Source: a virus. Taken from it: a stretch of 40,061 nucleotides of DNA. The notes beneath the pieces were generated by a model, which saw only the letters and a list, made by a program, of their open reading frames with translations, was not told the origin of the DNA and made no database searches. Of this stretch, positions 23,852 through 30,179 are shown piece by piece (positions within the stretch are counted from its first letter, which is position 1; every line of letters begins with the position of its first letter). The DNA is taken from positions 1 through 40,061 of IMG/VR virus record IMGVR_UViG_3300032322_002298. One strand, 5' to 3'. Made by a program: the position numbers and the translations under genes.

Positions 23852-23905
23852 TGGACAGGAGGGGGGCGTCTCGCCGACAATAGTCCCGGCGGCGAGAACG
23901 TCTCG
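23852..23905 (+). promoter_or_regulatory. Rightward early promoter with operator-like palindrome
   Basis: TGGACA (23852-23857), an 18-bp spacer and GACAAT (23876-23881) are followed by AGTCCCGGCGGCGAGAACGTCTCG. CGAGA-ACG-TCTCG (23893-23905) repeats the inverted repeat of the leftward promoter. Both promoters also share CCGAAGGAC immediately before the -35. The 23765-23851 stretch between the two -35 boxes is non-coding. Confidence 0.75.
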
Positions 23906-23938
23906 ACCGCGGGACCGAACGACGAAGGAGAACGACCG

Positions 23939-24181
23939 ATGAAGACGATGATCCGATACGAGGCAGTCACGAAGGGCGCGGCGACCGTGGAGGCGACCGG
24001 TCTCCTGACTTGTCGTCGGGCGGCTATCCGGATCGCTCGCAGCATGGCGGCGAGGGTCGGCGGCGCGGTCGTCGTTCGTCACAATCTCGCGATTCGCGAT
24101 CTCTCGGCGAGGATCGCGGATCAGCGGATCGTCCGGCGGTTCGAGTCCGAGGTCGTCGAGTTCCTCTCCGATGCGGCCTGA
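23939..24181 (+). CDS. Unknown small early protein (80 aa)
   Basis: First gene of the rightward early transcript, with GAAGGAGAACGACCG before ATG 23939. The 80-residue basic product (MKTMIRYEAVTKGAATVEATGLLTCRRAAIRIARSMAARVGGAVVVRHNLAIRDLSARIADQRIVRRFESEVVEFLSDAA) combines a beta-like start, an Arg/Ala-rich helix and a charged C-terminus. I see no family match, zinc motif or membrane segment. A role in early host takeover or regulation would be a guess from position alone. Confidence 0.72.
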   Translation: MKTMIRYEAVTKGAATVEATGLLTCRRAAIRIARSMAARVGGAVVVRHNLAIRDLSARIADQRIVRRFESEVVEFLSDAA

Positions 24182-24200
24182 ACGGTCTCCTCCTCGACCG

Positions 24201-24276
24201 CGACCCGGGAACGGGTCGAGAGTCGATTCCCCGCGGGGCGTCCCGCGGATCTCCCCTCCCCTCTCTCTCGAAGGAG
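24201..24276 (+). promoter_or_regulatory. Intergenic cassette: GNRA hairpin, second hairpin, CTCTCTCGAAGGAG ribosome binding site
   Basis: CGACCCG-GGAA-CGGGTCG (24201-24218) is a 7-bp stem with a GGAA GNRA tetraloop, 20 bases after the previous stop. CCGCGGG-GCGT-CCCGCGG (24231-24248) is a second 7-bp stem. A pyrimidine run ending CTCTCTCGAAGGAG (24263-24276) serves the next ATG. No U-tract follows either stem, so they are not standard terminators. Confidence 0.65.
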
Positions 24277-24284
24277 TTCGACCG

Positions 24285-24797
24285 ATGAAGCACCTCTCCC
24301 CGAAGACCCGTCGCGCCGTGAAGAAGTTCGGAGTCGCGACTTGCGTCGCGGCGTGGAAGACGTTCGACGAGTCCGTCCTCGCCCCCCGATGGAAGGAGGT
24401 CCTCGGACGCGAACTCGGGATCTCCCCTCGCTCGGTCGAGTCGGCGATCGTCGCGGGTCGCGAGGTCGAGACCCTGATCCAGACCGTCGACGACGTCGAG
24501 TCGATTCACGGTCGGCGACTTCTCTCGGGACACGGGGACGGATGGGGAACCCTCGGCGACTGGTTGACCGGCGGGGCGGGGCATATTCGCGTGAAGTCCG
24601 TTCGCTGGTCTCCCGATGGAGACGAGAACGTCGGCGACGTCACGATCCGCGGCTCGATGGGGGGATTCACCCTCTTCAGGACGTTCGACTTCCGCGCGAC
24701 CCGAGAGCAGTTCGACGAGGTCGTCGAACTCGCGAAGAGGTTCGGATACCTCGCGACTCCCGGCGGCGTCGACTCGACCGCGACCGCGGGCGTCTGA
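24285..24797 (+). CDS. Unknown early protein, paralogue of 23206-23679 (170 aa)
   Basis: Start chosen at ATG 24285 after CGAAGGAGTTCGACCG; an upstream in-frame ATG lies within the previous stop region. The N-terminus MKHLSPKTRRAVKKFGVATCVAAWKTFD matches the leftward gene product (see that entry). The protein continues with RELGISPRSVESAIVAGREVETLIQTVDD, a Gly/His-rich segment, and SVRWSPDGDENVGDVTIRGSMGGFTLFRTFDFRATREQFDEVVELAKRFGY. The ISPRSVESAI portion looks helical but I cannot assign it confidently as HTH. Function unknown. Confidence 0.78.
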   Translation: MKHLSPKTRRAVKKFGVATCVAAWKTFDESVLAPRWKEVLGRELGISPRSVESAIVAGREVETLIQTVDDVESIHGRRLLSGHGDGWGTLGDWLTGGAGHIRVKSVRWSPDGDENVGDVTIRGSMGGFTLFRTFDFRATREQFDEVVELAKRFGYLATPGGVDSTATAGV

Positions 24798-24814
24798 TCG
24801 GTTCTCCTCGACCG

Positions 24815-24890
24815 CGACCCGGGAACGGGTCGGAGGTCGATTCGATCGCGGGAACGTCTCTCGCGGTCTTCTCCCCCCTCTCTCGAAGGA
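24815..24890 (+). promoter_or_regulatory. Intergenic cassette, second copy: GNRA hairpin and CTCTCTCGAAGGAG
   Basis: CGACCCG-GGAA-CGGGTCG at 24815-24832 is identical to the first copy and lies 18 bases after a stop. A weaker GCGGGAACGTCTCTCGC stem region follows, then CCCTCTCTCGAAGGAG before the GTG start. Sequence identity with the 24201 copy spreads over most of the 80-bp interval. Confidence 0.65.
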
Positions 24891-24897
24891 GCGTAAC

Positions 24898-25317
24898 GTG
24901 GACGACAAAAAGAAGAAGAGACTCGCGAAGATGCTCGAAGAGAACGCGAACGACGCGGAGATGTTCCGTCTCGACACGATGCGGCGCGGGTCGCTCAAGT
25001 TCGAGTTCGAGACGATCATCAACGCGAAGACGGACGACCTGCTTCGTCCGGAGATGGCGGCGTTCCTCCGGGCGAGGGGCGAGGGGTACTCGTCGATGGC
25101 GTCGAAGATCCTCGCGACTGGAGGCGACCGCGGACTCGCGAAGAGGTTCCTCGCTCTCTCGTTCTTGAATGGACTTCTCGCGGAGACGGTCACGGAGGCG
25201 GACCTCTCGTTCCTCGCCCGATTCGGATTCGACCTCGACCGTTCGGTCGAACTGACCGAGAACCTCCTCCGATACTGGAAGATCCTCCCCGTCGAGACGA
25301 AGGAGGTCGGGCAATGA
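24898..25317 (+). CDS. Unknown early protein (139 aa)
   Basis: Starts at GTG 24898 after CGAAGGAGCGTAAC. The 139-residue product has a Lys/Glu-rich helical start (DDKKKKRLAKMLEENANDAEMFRLDTMRRGSLKFEFETIINAKTDDLL) and is helical throughout (FLARFGFDLDRSVELTENLLRYWKILPVETKE). No catalytic or metal-binding motif stands out. Its stop overlaps the ATG of the next gene by 4 bp (ATGA), so the two are coupled. I do not recognise the family. Confidence 0.75.
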   Translation: MDDKKKKRLAKMLEENANDAEMFRLDTMRRGSLKFEFETIINAKTDDLLRPEMAAFLRARGEGYSSMASKILATGGDRGLAKRFLALSFLNGLLAETVTEADLSFLARFGFDLDRSVELTENLLRYWKILPVETKEVGQ

Positions 25318-25775
25318 ACGAGGAGCGTATCGAACAGATCGTCGAGTCCCGCGGGACTCGGTCCTTCGTGACGGTCCTCGGAGGAGTCGGAGAGGCGATC
25401 GTCCTCTTCCGTCGTCGAGGAACGGATCCGGTGATCTCGACCGGGACTCGGTTCGACCTCGTCGACGTCCGGTCCCTCGCGACGACGCACACGGTCCTCG
25501 GATTCGCTCCCGAGGATCGGACGAACGAGGAGATCCTCGCGACCCTCGACGAGGAACGATGGTCTCCGGATGGCGAAGGATTCGACCTCGTTCGGATGGT
25601 CGGCGCGGCGTACGTCTCGATGGGTCCCGGAGACCTCGTCGTCCGGGAGGATCCCGATCTTCCCGGTCGATGGCTCGTCTTCGGGGTCCTCGGGGACCGG
25701 TCGTTCGCGTGTCTCGGTTCCCTCCGGAGAGGGGAATATCCGGTCCTCGGACCGGTCGGACGAAAGAATGCGTGA
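25314..25775 (+). CDS. Unknown protein with C-terminal SxGD module; paralogue of 25885-26364 (153 aa)
   Basis: The 153-residue protein shares with the next gene the order VDVRSLATTHTVLGF, TNEEILATL, WSPDGEG, AYVSMGPGDLVVRE, RWLVFGVLGDRSFACLGSL. The C-terminal part (S-M-x-x-GD-L/V-V then a short beta hairpin with F-G-x-x-x-L) recalls the small SVGD module attached to many phage and plasmid proteins of unknown function. Expressed by coupling with the preceding gene. No enzyme motif seen. Confidence 0.78.
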   Translation: MNEERIEQIVESRGTRSFVTVLGGVGEAIVLFRRRGTDPVISTGTRFDLVDVRSLATTHTVLGFAPEDRTNEEILATLDEERWSPDGEGFDLVRMVGAAYVSMGPGDLVVREDPDLPGRWLVFGVLGDRSFACLGSLRRGEYPVLGPVGRKNA

Positions 25776-25794
25776 CGGATTCCCGATATACCTC

Positions 25795-25843
25795 TGGACG
25801 GGAGTCCCGGAGGCGTGTATGCTTTCCCCGGGGACTATCCCCG
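25795..25843 (+). promoter_or_regulatory. Early promoter with GGGGACTATCCCC operator-like repeat
   Basis: TGGACG (25795-25800), a 17-bp spacer and TATGCT (25818-25823) form a good sigma70-type promoter. CGGGGA-CTA-TCCCCG (25829-25843) is a perfect 6-bp-arm inverted repeat around the expected start site. A similar arrangement precedes 26513. Confidence 0.72.
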
Positions 25844-25884
25844 ACCGCGACCGGCGGACTCCGGAACGAAGGAAGGAACGAACG

Positions 25885-26364
25885 ATGCTCAAGGTTGCGA
25901 ACAAGTTGGTCTTCACGTCAAACGACTCCGAGAACGCGCTCCGCGCGGCGGTCGGGTGGGGAAATGCGATCGTCCTATACGTCCGGGGATATTCCGACCG
26001 GGTCCGATTCGGATTCGTCGAGGGCATCGACTCCGACCTTCGCGATATTGCGGGCGCGGACTTCTCGAAGGTCGACCTCCGAGACCTCGCGAAGACCCAC
26101 GTCATTCTTGGGAACGGCGTCTCCGAGGACTTCTCGAACGAGGATCTTTTCTCCCGGCTTCAGGGCGAGAACTGGTCCCCGAACGGAGAGGCGAATCCGA
26201 TGATCGGGCGTCTCGGTCTCTGGCATACCTCGATGAGCGTGGGGGACCTCGTCCTCCGTCCTGATCCTGAGGACTCGACGCGATACCTCGTCTTCGGCGT
26301 CGATTCGATCGGCTTCCGACGTCTCGGGTCGATCCGTCCGGGATTCGGACACTATCCCCTCTGA
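25885..26364 (+). CDS. Unknown protein with C-terminal SVGD module; paralogue of 25314-25775 (159 aa)
   Basis: Start at ATG 25885 after GGAAGGAACGAACG; the longer frame would run through the promoter. The 159-residue product aligns with the preceding gene (VDLRDLAKTHVILG, SNEDLFSRL, NWSPNGEA, HTSMSVGDLVLRPDP, RYLVFGVDSIGFRRLGSI). HTSMSVGDLV...YLVFGVDSIGFRRL is a closer match to the mobile-element SVGD module than its paralogue. It has its own promoter, so the duplicates can be expressed separately. Function unknown. Confidence 0.8.
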   Translation: MLKVANKLVFTSNDSENALRAAVGWGNAIVLYVRGYSDRVRFGFVEGIDSDLRDIAGADFSKVDLRDLAKTHVILGNGVSEDFSNEDLFSRLQGENWSPNGEANPMIGRLGLWHTSMSVGDLVLRPDPEDSTRYLVFGVDSIGFRRLGSIRPGFGHYPL

Positions 26365-26374
26365 ACCCGACCGG

Positions 26375-26392
26375 GACCCGGGGAACCGGGTC
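26375..26392 (+). promoter_or_regulatory. GNRA-capped intergenic hairpin
   Basis: GACCCGG-GGAA-CCGGGTC forms a 7-bp stem with a GGAA tetraloop, beginning 10 bases after the stop of the preceding gene and just before the next promoter. The base pairs differ from the 24201 and 24815 copies while pairing and loop class are kept, which supports a structured RNA. Confidence 0.65.
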
Positions 26393-26414
26393 TCGGGATT
26401 TATGTCCGAGGGAC

Positions 26415-26467
26415 TCGACAAGAGTCCCGGAGACGAGTACGATGTTCGAGGTCGGGACTATCCCGAC
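26415..26467 (+). promoter_or_regulatory. Early promoter with GTCGGGACTATCCCGAC operator-like repeat
   Basis: TCGACA (26415-26420), a 17-bp spacer and TACGAT (26438-26443) form the promoter. GTCGGGA-CTA-TCCCGAC (26451-26467) is a perfect 7-bp-arm inverted repeat. The spacer AGAGTCCCGGAGACGAG is nearly the same as that of the 25795 promoter (GGAGTCCCGGAGGCGTG), so the two promoter regions are homologous. Confidence 0.72.
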
Positions 26468-26512
26468 GCCGACCCGGCGGATCCGGGAGTCTCGAAGAAG
26501 AAGGAACGAACG

Positions 26513-27670
26513 ATGAACGGAACGAACAACAACGGCTTCTCTCTCCTCGGCACGAACGACGCGATCGCGAACTCGGCAGGGCGCGACCTGATCTCCGTCG
26601 AGGAGACGATCGTCCGGACCGCGGACGCGGTCGAGTTCGGCGGGGCGCGGACGATTCGCGAGGCGACGACCCGTCACGCGATCACGACGAAGGACGCGAT
26701 CGGTCTCCGCGGGACCGCGGCGTGGCACGGTCTCGGGACGGTGATCGACGAGGGTCTCTCGGGCGTCGACGCGATCCGGCGGTTCCTGCCGTGGTCCGTG
26801 GAACGCGCTCCGGCGTACGTCACGATCGACGGCGTCGCGACCCCTCTTCCCCTTTGGGCGAACGTCCGGTCGGACACTCGCGAGATCCTCGGCGTCGTCG
26901 GACCGGACTACAAGGTCGTTCAGAACCACGACCTTGGGCAGTTCGCGGACGCGCTCGTCGGCGCGGACGCGACCGTGACGATGGAGACGGTCGGCTCCCT
27001 CCTCGGCGGTCGCAAGGTCTTCCTCCTCGTTCGCGTCCCGAAGGAGGTTCGGGTCGGGAGGACCGGCGAGGACCTCACTCTCCCGTACCTCCTCCTCGCG
27101 AACGGACACGACGGATCCATGGCGATGACCGTCCTTTGGACGATGGAGCGCGTCGTGTGCCGGAATACCTACGTCCGCGCTCTCGGACCCGCGACCTCGA
27201 CCGCGGCGGAGGGAACGGCGTTCCGGATCCGGCACAATCAGGACGTCGCGTCCGGTCTCGCGGAGGCGAGGAAAGTCCTCGCGATCGCGGCGAAGGGTCT
27301 CACCCAGTATGAGGAACAGGCGCGTCTCCTCGCGGCGACCTCGCGGACCGCGGACGCGCTCGACGAATACTTCGAGACGGTCTTCGCGGCGCAGTTCGGG
27401 GCGCGTCCCGAGGACACCCTCGACGCGGCGTCGTGGGAGATCCGTCGCGACCGGGTCGTCGGCGAGTGGCGGTCGCTCCTCGACGCGGAGACGAACCGGA
27501 TCGACGGGATCGGCGGGACCCTCTGGGCGGCTCTGAACGCGGTGACGGAGTGGACGGACTTCTCGCGGTCTCCCGGCGTGAAGGGCGATCGTCGCGATCA
27601 CCTCAAGACCCTCGGCTCCGGGGCGGTCGCGAAGCGGGTCGCGATGCGGGTCGCGCTGGCGTCCGTCTGA
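26513..27670 (+). CDS. DUF932 (phage/plasmid-like TIGR03299) protein
   Basis: Start at ATG 26513 (GAAGAAGGAACGAACG upstream); an earlier ATG at 26402 lies inside the promoter and is rejected. The 385-residue product matches the DUF932 family of phages and plasmids: GTAAWHGLGTVIDEGLSGVDAIRRFLPWSVERAPAYV, RSDTREILGVVGPDYKVVQNHD, LLGGRKVFLLVRVPKE, YLLLANGHDGSMAMTVLWTMERVVCRNTY, FRIRHNQDV and a helical C-terminus. The family is widespread in mobile elements with no settled function. It is a highly expressed-looking early gene with its own promoter. Confidence 0.92.
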   Translation: MNGTNNNGFSLLGTNDAIANSAGRDLISVEETIVRTADAVEFGGARTIREATTRHAITTKDAIGLRGTAAWHGLGTVIDEGLSGVDAIRRFLPWSVERAPAYVTIDGVATPLPLWANVRSDTREILGVVGPDYKVVQNHDLGQFADALVGADATVTMETVGSLLGGRKVFLLVRVPKEVRVGRTGEDLTLPYLLLANGHDGSMAMTVLWTMERVVCRNTYVRALGPATSTAAEGTAFRIRHNQDVASGLAEARKVLAIAAKGLTQYEEQARLLAATSRTADALDEYFETVFAAQFGARPEDTLDAASWEIRRDRVVGEWRSLLDAETNRIDGIGGTLWAALNAVTEWTDFSRSPGVKGDRRDHLKTLGSGAVAKRVAMRVALASV

Positions 27671-27690
27671 TCGTCGTTCCTTCACGGTCG

Positions 27691-27764
27691 CGACCCGGAG
27701 ACGGGTCGTCGACCGTTTTCCGCGGGAACGTCTCGCGGCTCTCTGGTCTCTCTCTCGAAGGAGT
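27691..27764 (+). promoter_or_regulatory. Intergenic cassette, third full copy: GNRA hairpin, CGCGGGAACGTCTCGCG stem, CTCTCTCGAAGGAG
   Basis: CGACCCG-GAGA-CGGGTCG (27691-27708) keeps the stem of the 24201 copy but changes the loop from GGAA to GAGA, still GNRA. CCGCGGGAACGTCTCGCGG (27720-27738) can fold as a second stem. CTCTCTCGAAGGAG (27751-27764) then leads to the GTG start at 27771. Confidence 0.65.
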
Positions 27765-27770
27765 GTCCCC

Positions 27771-28097
27771 GTGACTTGCAACCCGTTCTCAGTTCGCGAC
27801 GTCGACCTCGTCCCCGTGAAGATGGAGTTCGGCGGCGTCGGCTATCGCGTCGAGGTCTATCCCGGCGTCGAGGGGGAACAACTCTGTCGAGAGTCGACCG
27901 TCGCGGCGATCCGTTCTCTCGTCGAGATTCGCGAGTGGGTCGAGATCTACCTCGACTCGAAGGAGGGCGACTCGGCGCGGGCGTTCGCGATGGAGAACCT
28001 CCGTCGCGTCCTTGGTCCTCACCCTAAGCCCGAGACCCTCGAACGGTCGGACGAGGATCCCGAGAAGTTCGACGAGGCGACCGGTCCCTTCGGATGA
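27771..28097 (+). CDS. Unknown early protein (108 aa)
   Basis: Starts at GTG 27771 after CTCTCTCGAAGGAGTGTCCCC. The acidic 108-residue product (TCNPFSVRDVDLVPVKMEFGGVGYRVEVYPGVEGEQLCRESTVAAIRSLVEIREWVEIYLDSKEGDSARAFAMENLRRVLG...) shows a beta N-terminal part and a helical C-terminal part. No family recognised and no catalytic motif. Its stop is directly followed by an A-tract and the GC hairpin at 28103-28124. Confidence 0.72.
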   Translation: MTCNPFSVRDVDLVPVKMEFGGVGYRVEVYPGVEGEQLCRESTVAAIRSLVEIREWVEIYLDSKEGDSARAFAMENLRRVLGPHPKPETLERSDEDPEKFDEATGPFG

Positions 28098-28124
28098 AAA
28101 AACCCCGGGGACGGATCCCCGGGG
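28097..28124 (-). terminator. GC hairpin with T6 on the minus strand (terminator-like for leftward transcription)
   Basis: CCCCGGGG (28103-28110) and CCCCGGGG (28117-28124) pair as an 8-bp stem around ACGGAT, with A6 at 28097-28102. Read leftward this is a stem followed by TTTTTT, a textbook terminator. Read rightward it lacks a U-tract, although it lies just after a rightward stop codon. It may block antisense transcription or act weakly in both directions. Confidence 0.55.
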
Positions 28125-28138
28125 CGTCGAAGGAGGAG

Positions 28139-28152
28139 GTCGGGATCCCGAC
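28139..28152. promoter_or_regulatory. 14-bp perfect palindrome before the HTH gene, putative operator
   Basis: GTCGGGATCCCGAC is a perfect palindrome 18 bp upstream of the HTH gene start. Its arms GTCGGGA/TCCCGAC are identical to those of the inverted repeat at the 26415 promoter, which has an additional CTA spacer. Binding by the adjacent HTH protein is a natural guess but not shown. Confidence 0.5.
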
Positions 28153-28169
28153 CGCAAGGAGCATAGCAC

Positions 28170-28400
28170 ATGGCGAAGAAGAAGCAAAGTAAGGCGGGAA
28201 GTATCAGGGAGGCGATCCGTGTCGAGGTCGCGAACCGGAACCTCTCGGGGTATCGACTCGTCAAGATGCTGGACGGGCAAGTATCCCGGACGGCGATCTA
28301 TCGGTTCCTCGCGGGCGACGGCGCGTCGACGGACGTCGCGACCGCGGAGAAGTTCCTCGAAGTCCTCGACCTCCGGGTCGTCTCGAACAGGTCGAACTAA
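28170..28400 (+). CDS. Small HTH DNA-binding protein (Cro/C1-like)
   Basis: The 76-residue basic protein has a lysine-rich start and a helix-turn-helix region: SIREAIRVEVANRNLSGYRLVKMLDGQVSRTAIYRFLAGDGASTDVATAEKFLEVLDLRVV. NLSGYRLVKML-x-VSRTAIYRFLAG fits helices 2-3 of the lambda repressor-like fold, and the end TAEKFLEVLDL is typical of the family. SD AAGGAG lies upstream of ATG 28170. It probably represses early promoters or its own gene via the palindrome at 28139-28152; that link is inferred. No larger CI-type repressor is present. Confidence 0.85.
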   Translation: MAKKKQSKAGSIREAIRVEVANRNLSGYRLVKMLDGQVSRTAIYRFLAGDGASTDVATAEKFLEVLDLRVVSNRSN

Positions 28401-28409
28401 GGAGGCGCG

Positions 28410-30179
28410 ATGTCGAAGGTGCAAGTATCTCGGAACGGGACGAAGATCGTCGTCTCTTCCCCTTCGTCCTATCGGGACGTCGTCGCGGCGGTCCCGACCC
28501 GCGAGTGGGATCCTCGTCGCGGCGTCTGGACGTTCGCGGCGACCCCGTTCGTCGCGTCGTCCCTCCTCCGGCGACTTCGTCGCAAGGCGGAGGAGACGGC
28601 GGACGAGGTCGAGGTCTCGGAGAACGTGCGGATGATCGCGGCACGACCGCACGACGTTCGGAAGGGGATCGCGGCGTTCGGCGCGGCGGTCGGAGACGGA
28701 CCGATTCCCGTCGTTCCGGGAAGTCGATTCTCCCCGTGGCGGCATCAGTACATCGGGGCACGTCTCGTCTCCGAGTTCGACTCGGCGTTCTTGGCGTGGG
28801 AGATGGGAACCGGAAAGACGAAGGGCGTGATCGACGGGATCCTCCTCCTCCACGGCACGGGTGCGAAGTCCGTCCTGATCGTCTGTCCGTCCTCGGTCGT
28901 CGACGTTTGGAATCGGGAGATCCCGAAGCACGTCGTCGACCCGGACTCTCGGTTCGTCGTCGCGGCGTCGACGGCGAAGTCCGTGGCGAAGAGGGCGACT
29001 GAGGCGCGGGCGGCGGTCGACCTCGCGGAGGCGACCGGGCGGACCGCGGTCGTCGTGACGAACTACGAATCGTTCGTCCTCGACTCCTCCCCGTTCCTCC
29101 TCTTCGCGGCGTCTCGGGCGTGGGATCTTCTTGTCCTCGATGAGTCTCACAGGATCGCGTCCCCGGGAACGAAGACGTCGCGGGCGATGACGTCGAAGAT
29201 CGGTCCCCTCTCGCGACGTCGCGTCTGTCTCTCGGGAACTCCGATGCGGAACTCCCCCCTCGACCTCTACTCTCAGTGTCGGTTCCTTGACGCGGGGATC
29301 TTCGGGTCGAACGGGCGGCAGTTCCTCGAACGGTTCGCGACCCTCGACTTCTTCGGGAATGTCGTCGGCTTGCAAAACACCGAGGAACTCGCGGAGCGGT
29401 TTGCGTCCGTCGCGATGCGCGTCGACAAGCGGGCGGTCCTCGACCTCCCTCCGGTGACGATTCAGACACGGCGGTGCGATCTCGGACCCGAAGGACGCGC
29501 GCTCTATGAGGCGGTCGAGGGCGAACTCGCGACCGAACTCTTCGACGGCGGGAAGGTGGTCGCGGCGAACTCGCTCGTCCGTCTCCTCCGGCTACAACAG
29601 ATCACTTCGGGATACGTCTCGGCGGAGACCGAGTCCGGTGCGACGGTCGATCGCGAGGTCGACGGCGCGAAGATCGCGGAACTCTCCGAGATCATCGATG
29701 AGATCCGGGACGACGAACCCGTCGTCGTCTTCTGTCGGTTCCGTCGAGACCTCCGGGCGGTCGAACGTCTCGCGACCGAGAAGGGGCGCGGCTACCGGGA
29801 ACTCTCCGGGGACCGGAACGAACTCCGCGCGTGGCAGGACGCGCGGGGCGGCGAGGTTCTCGGCGTTCAAATCAAGGCGGGCGGCGTGGGCGTCGACGGG
29901 ACGCGGGCGGCGTACGTCGTCTTCTTCTCGGTCGGCTTCTCGCTCGCCGACTATGAGCAGGCGTTGGCGCGGGTCGATCGTCCCGGGCAGACTCGACCCG
30001 TCACGGCGATCAACCTCGTCGTCCGCGGAACGGTTGACGAGGCGGTCTTCGGCGCGATCGAATCAAAGAAGGACGTGGTCGAGGGCGTCCTCGACTTCCT
30101 CCGGGGACGGCGTGGGGCGTCGACCGGCGGGTCCTCAACTCTCCCCGCGGAACCGAAGGAGGTTCGCAATGAAGTTTGA
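28410..30179 (+). CDS. SNF2-family (SF2) DNA helicase/translocase
   Basis: This 589-residue ATP-dependent DNA translocase starts 9 bp after the HTH stop. The N-terminal 60 residues (NGTKIVVSSPSSYRDVVAAVPTREWDPRRGVWTFAATP) resemble the HARP-type domain found before phage and SMARCAL1-like SNF2 cores. Motif I is WEMGTGKTKG (about 130-139), motif II LDESH (243-247), motif III LSGTPMRN (274-281). The second RecA lobe has DEPVVVFCRFR, VLGVQIKAGGVGVDG and motif VI QALARVDRPGQTRPV. It would remodel replication forks or assist recombination during phage DNA synthesis. Its 3' end overlaps the next gene by 11 bp. Confidence 0.95.
   Translation: MSKVQVSRNGTKIVVSSPSSYRDVVAAVPTREWDPRRGVWTFAATPFVASSLLRRLRRKAEETADEVEVSENVRMIAARPHDVRKGIAAFGAAVGDGPIPVVPGSRFSPWRHQYIGARLVSEFDSAFLAWEMGTGKTKGVIDGILLLHGTGAKSVLIVCPSSVVDVWNREIPKHVVDPDSRFVVAASTAKSVAKRATEARAAVDLAEATGRTAVVVTNYESFVLDSSPFLLFAASRAWDLLVLDESHRIASPGTKTSRAMTSKIGPLSRRRVCLSGTPMRNSPLDLYSQCRFLDAGIFGSNGRQFLERFATLDFFGNVVGLQNTEELAERFASVAMRVDKRAVLDLPPVTIQTRRCDLGPEGRALYEAVEGELATELFDGGKVVAANSLVRLLRLQQITSGYVSAETESGATVDREVDGAKIAELSEIIDEIRDDEPVVVFCRFRRDLRAVERLATEKGRGYRELSGDRNELRAWQDARGGEVLGVQIKAGGVGVDGTRAAYVVFFSVGFSLADYEQALARVDRPGQTRPVTAINLVVRGTVDEAVFGAIESKKDVVEGVLDFLRGRRGASTGGSSTLPAEPKEVRNEV

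Noticed and set aside
24201-24218. GNRA hairpins as intrinsic terminators
   Set aside because: No U-tract follows the stems, and genes downstream need read-through in most cases.
24201-27764. Repeated intergenic elements as a CRISPR array
   Set aside because: Copies are spread over 3.5 kb between genes, with coding sequence between them rather than short spacers, and no cas genes are present.
28170-28400. HTH protein as evidence of a temperate phage
   Set aside because: No integrase, attachment site, excisionase or CI-type repressor was seen; small Cro-like proteins also occur in virulent phages.
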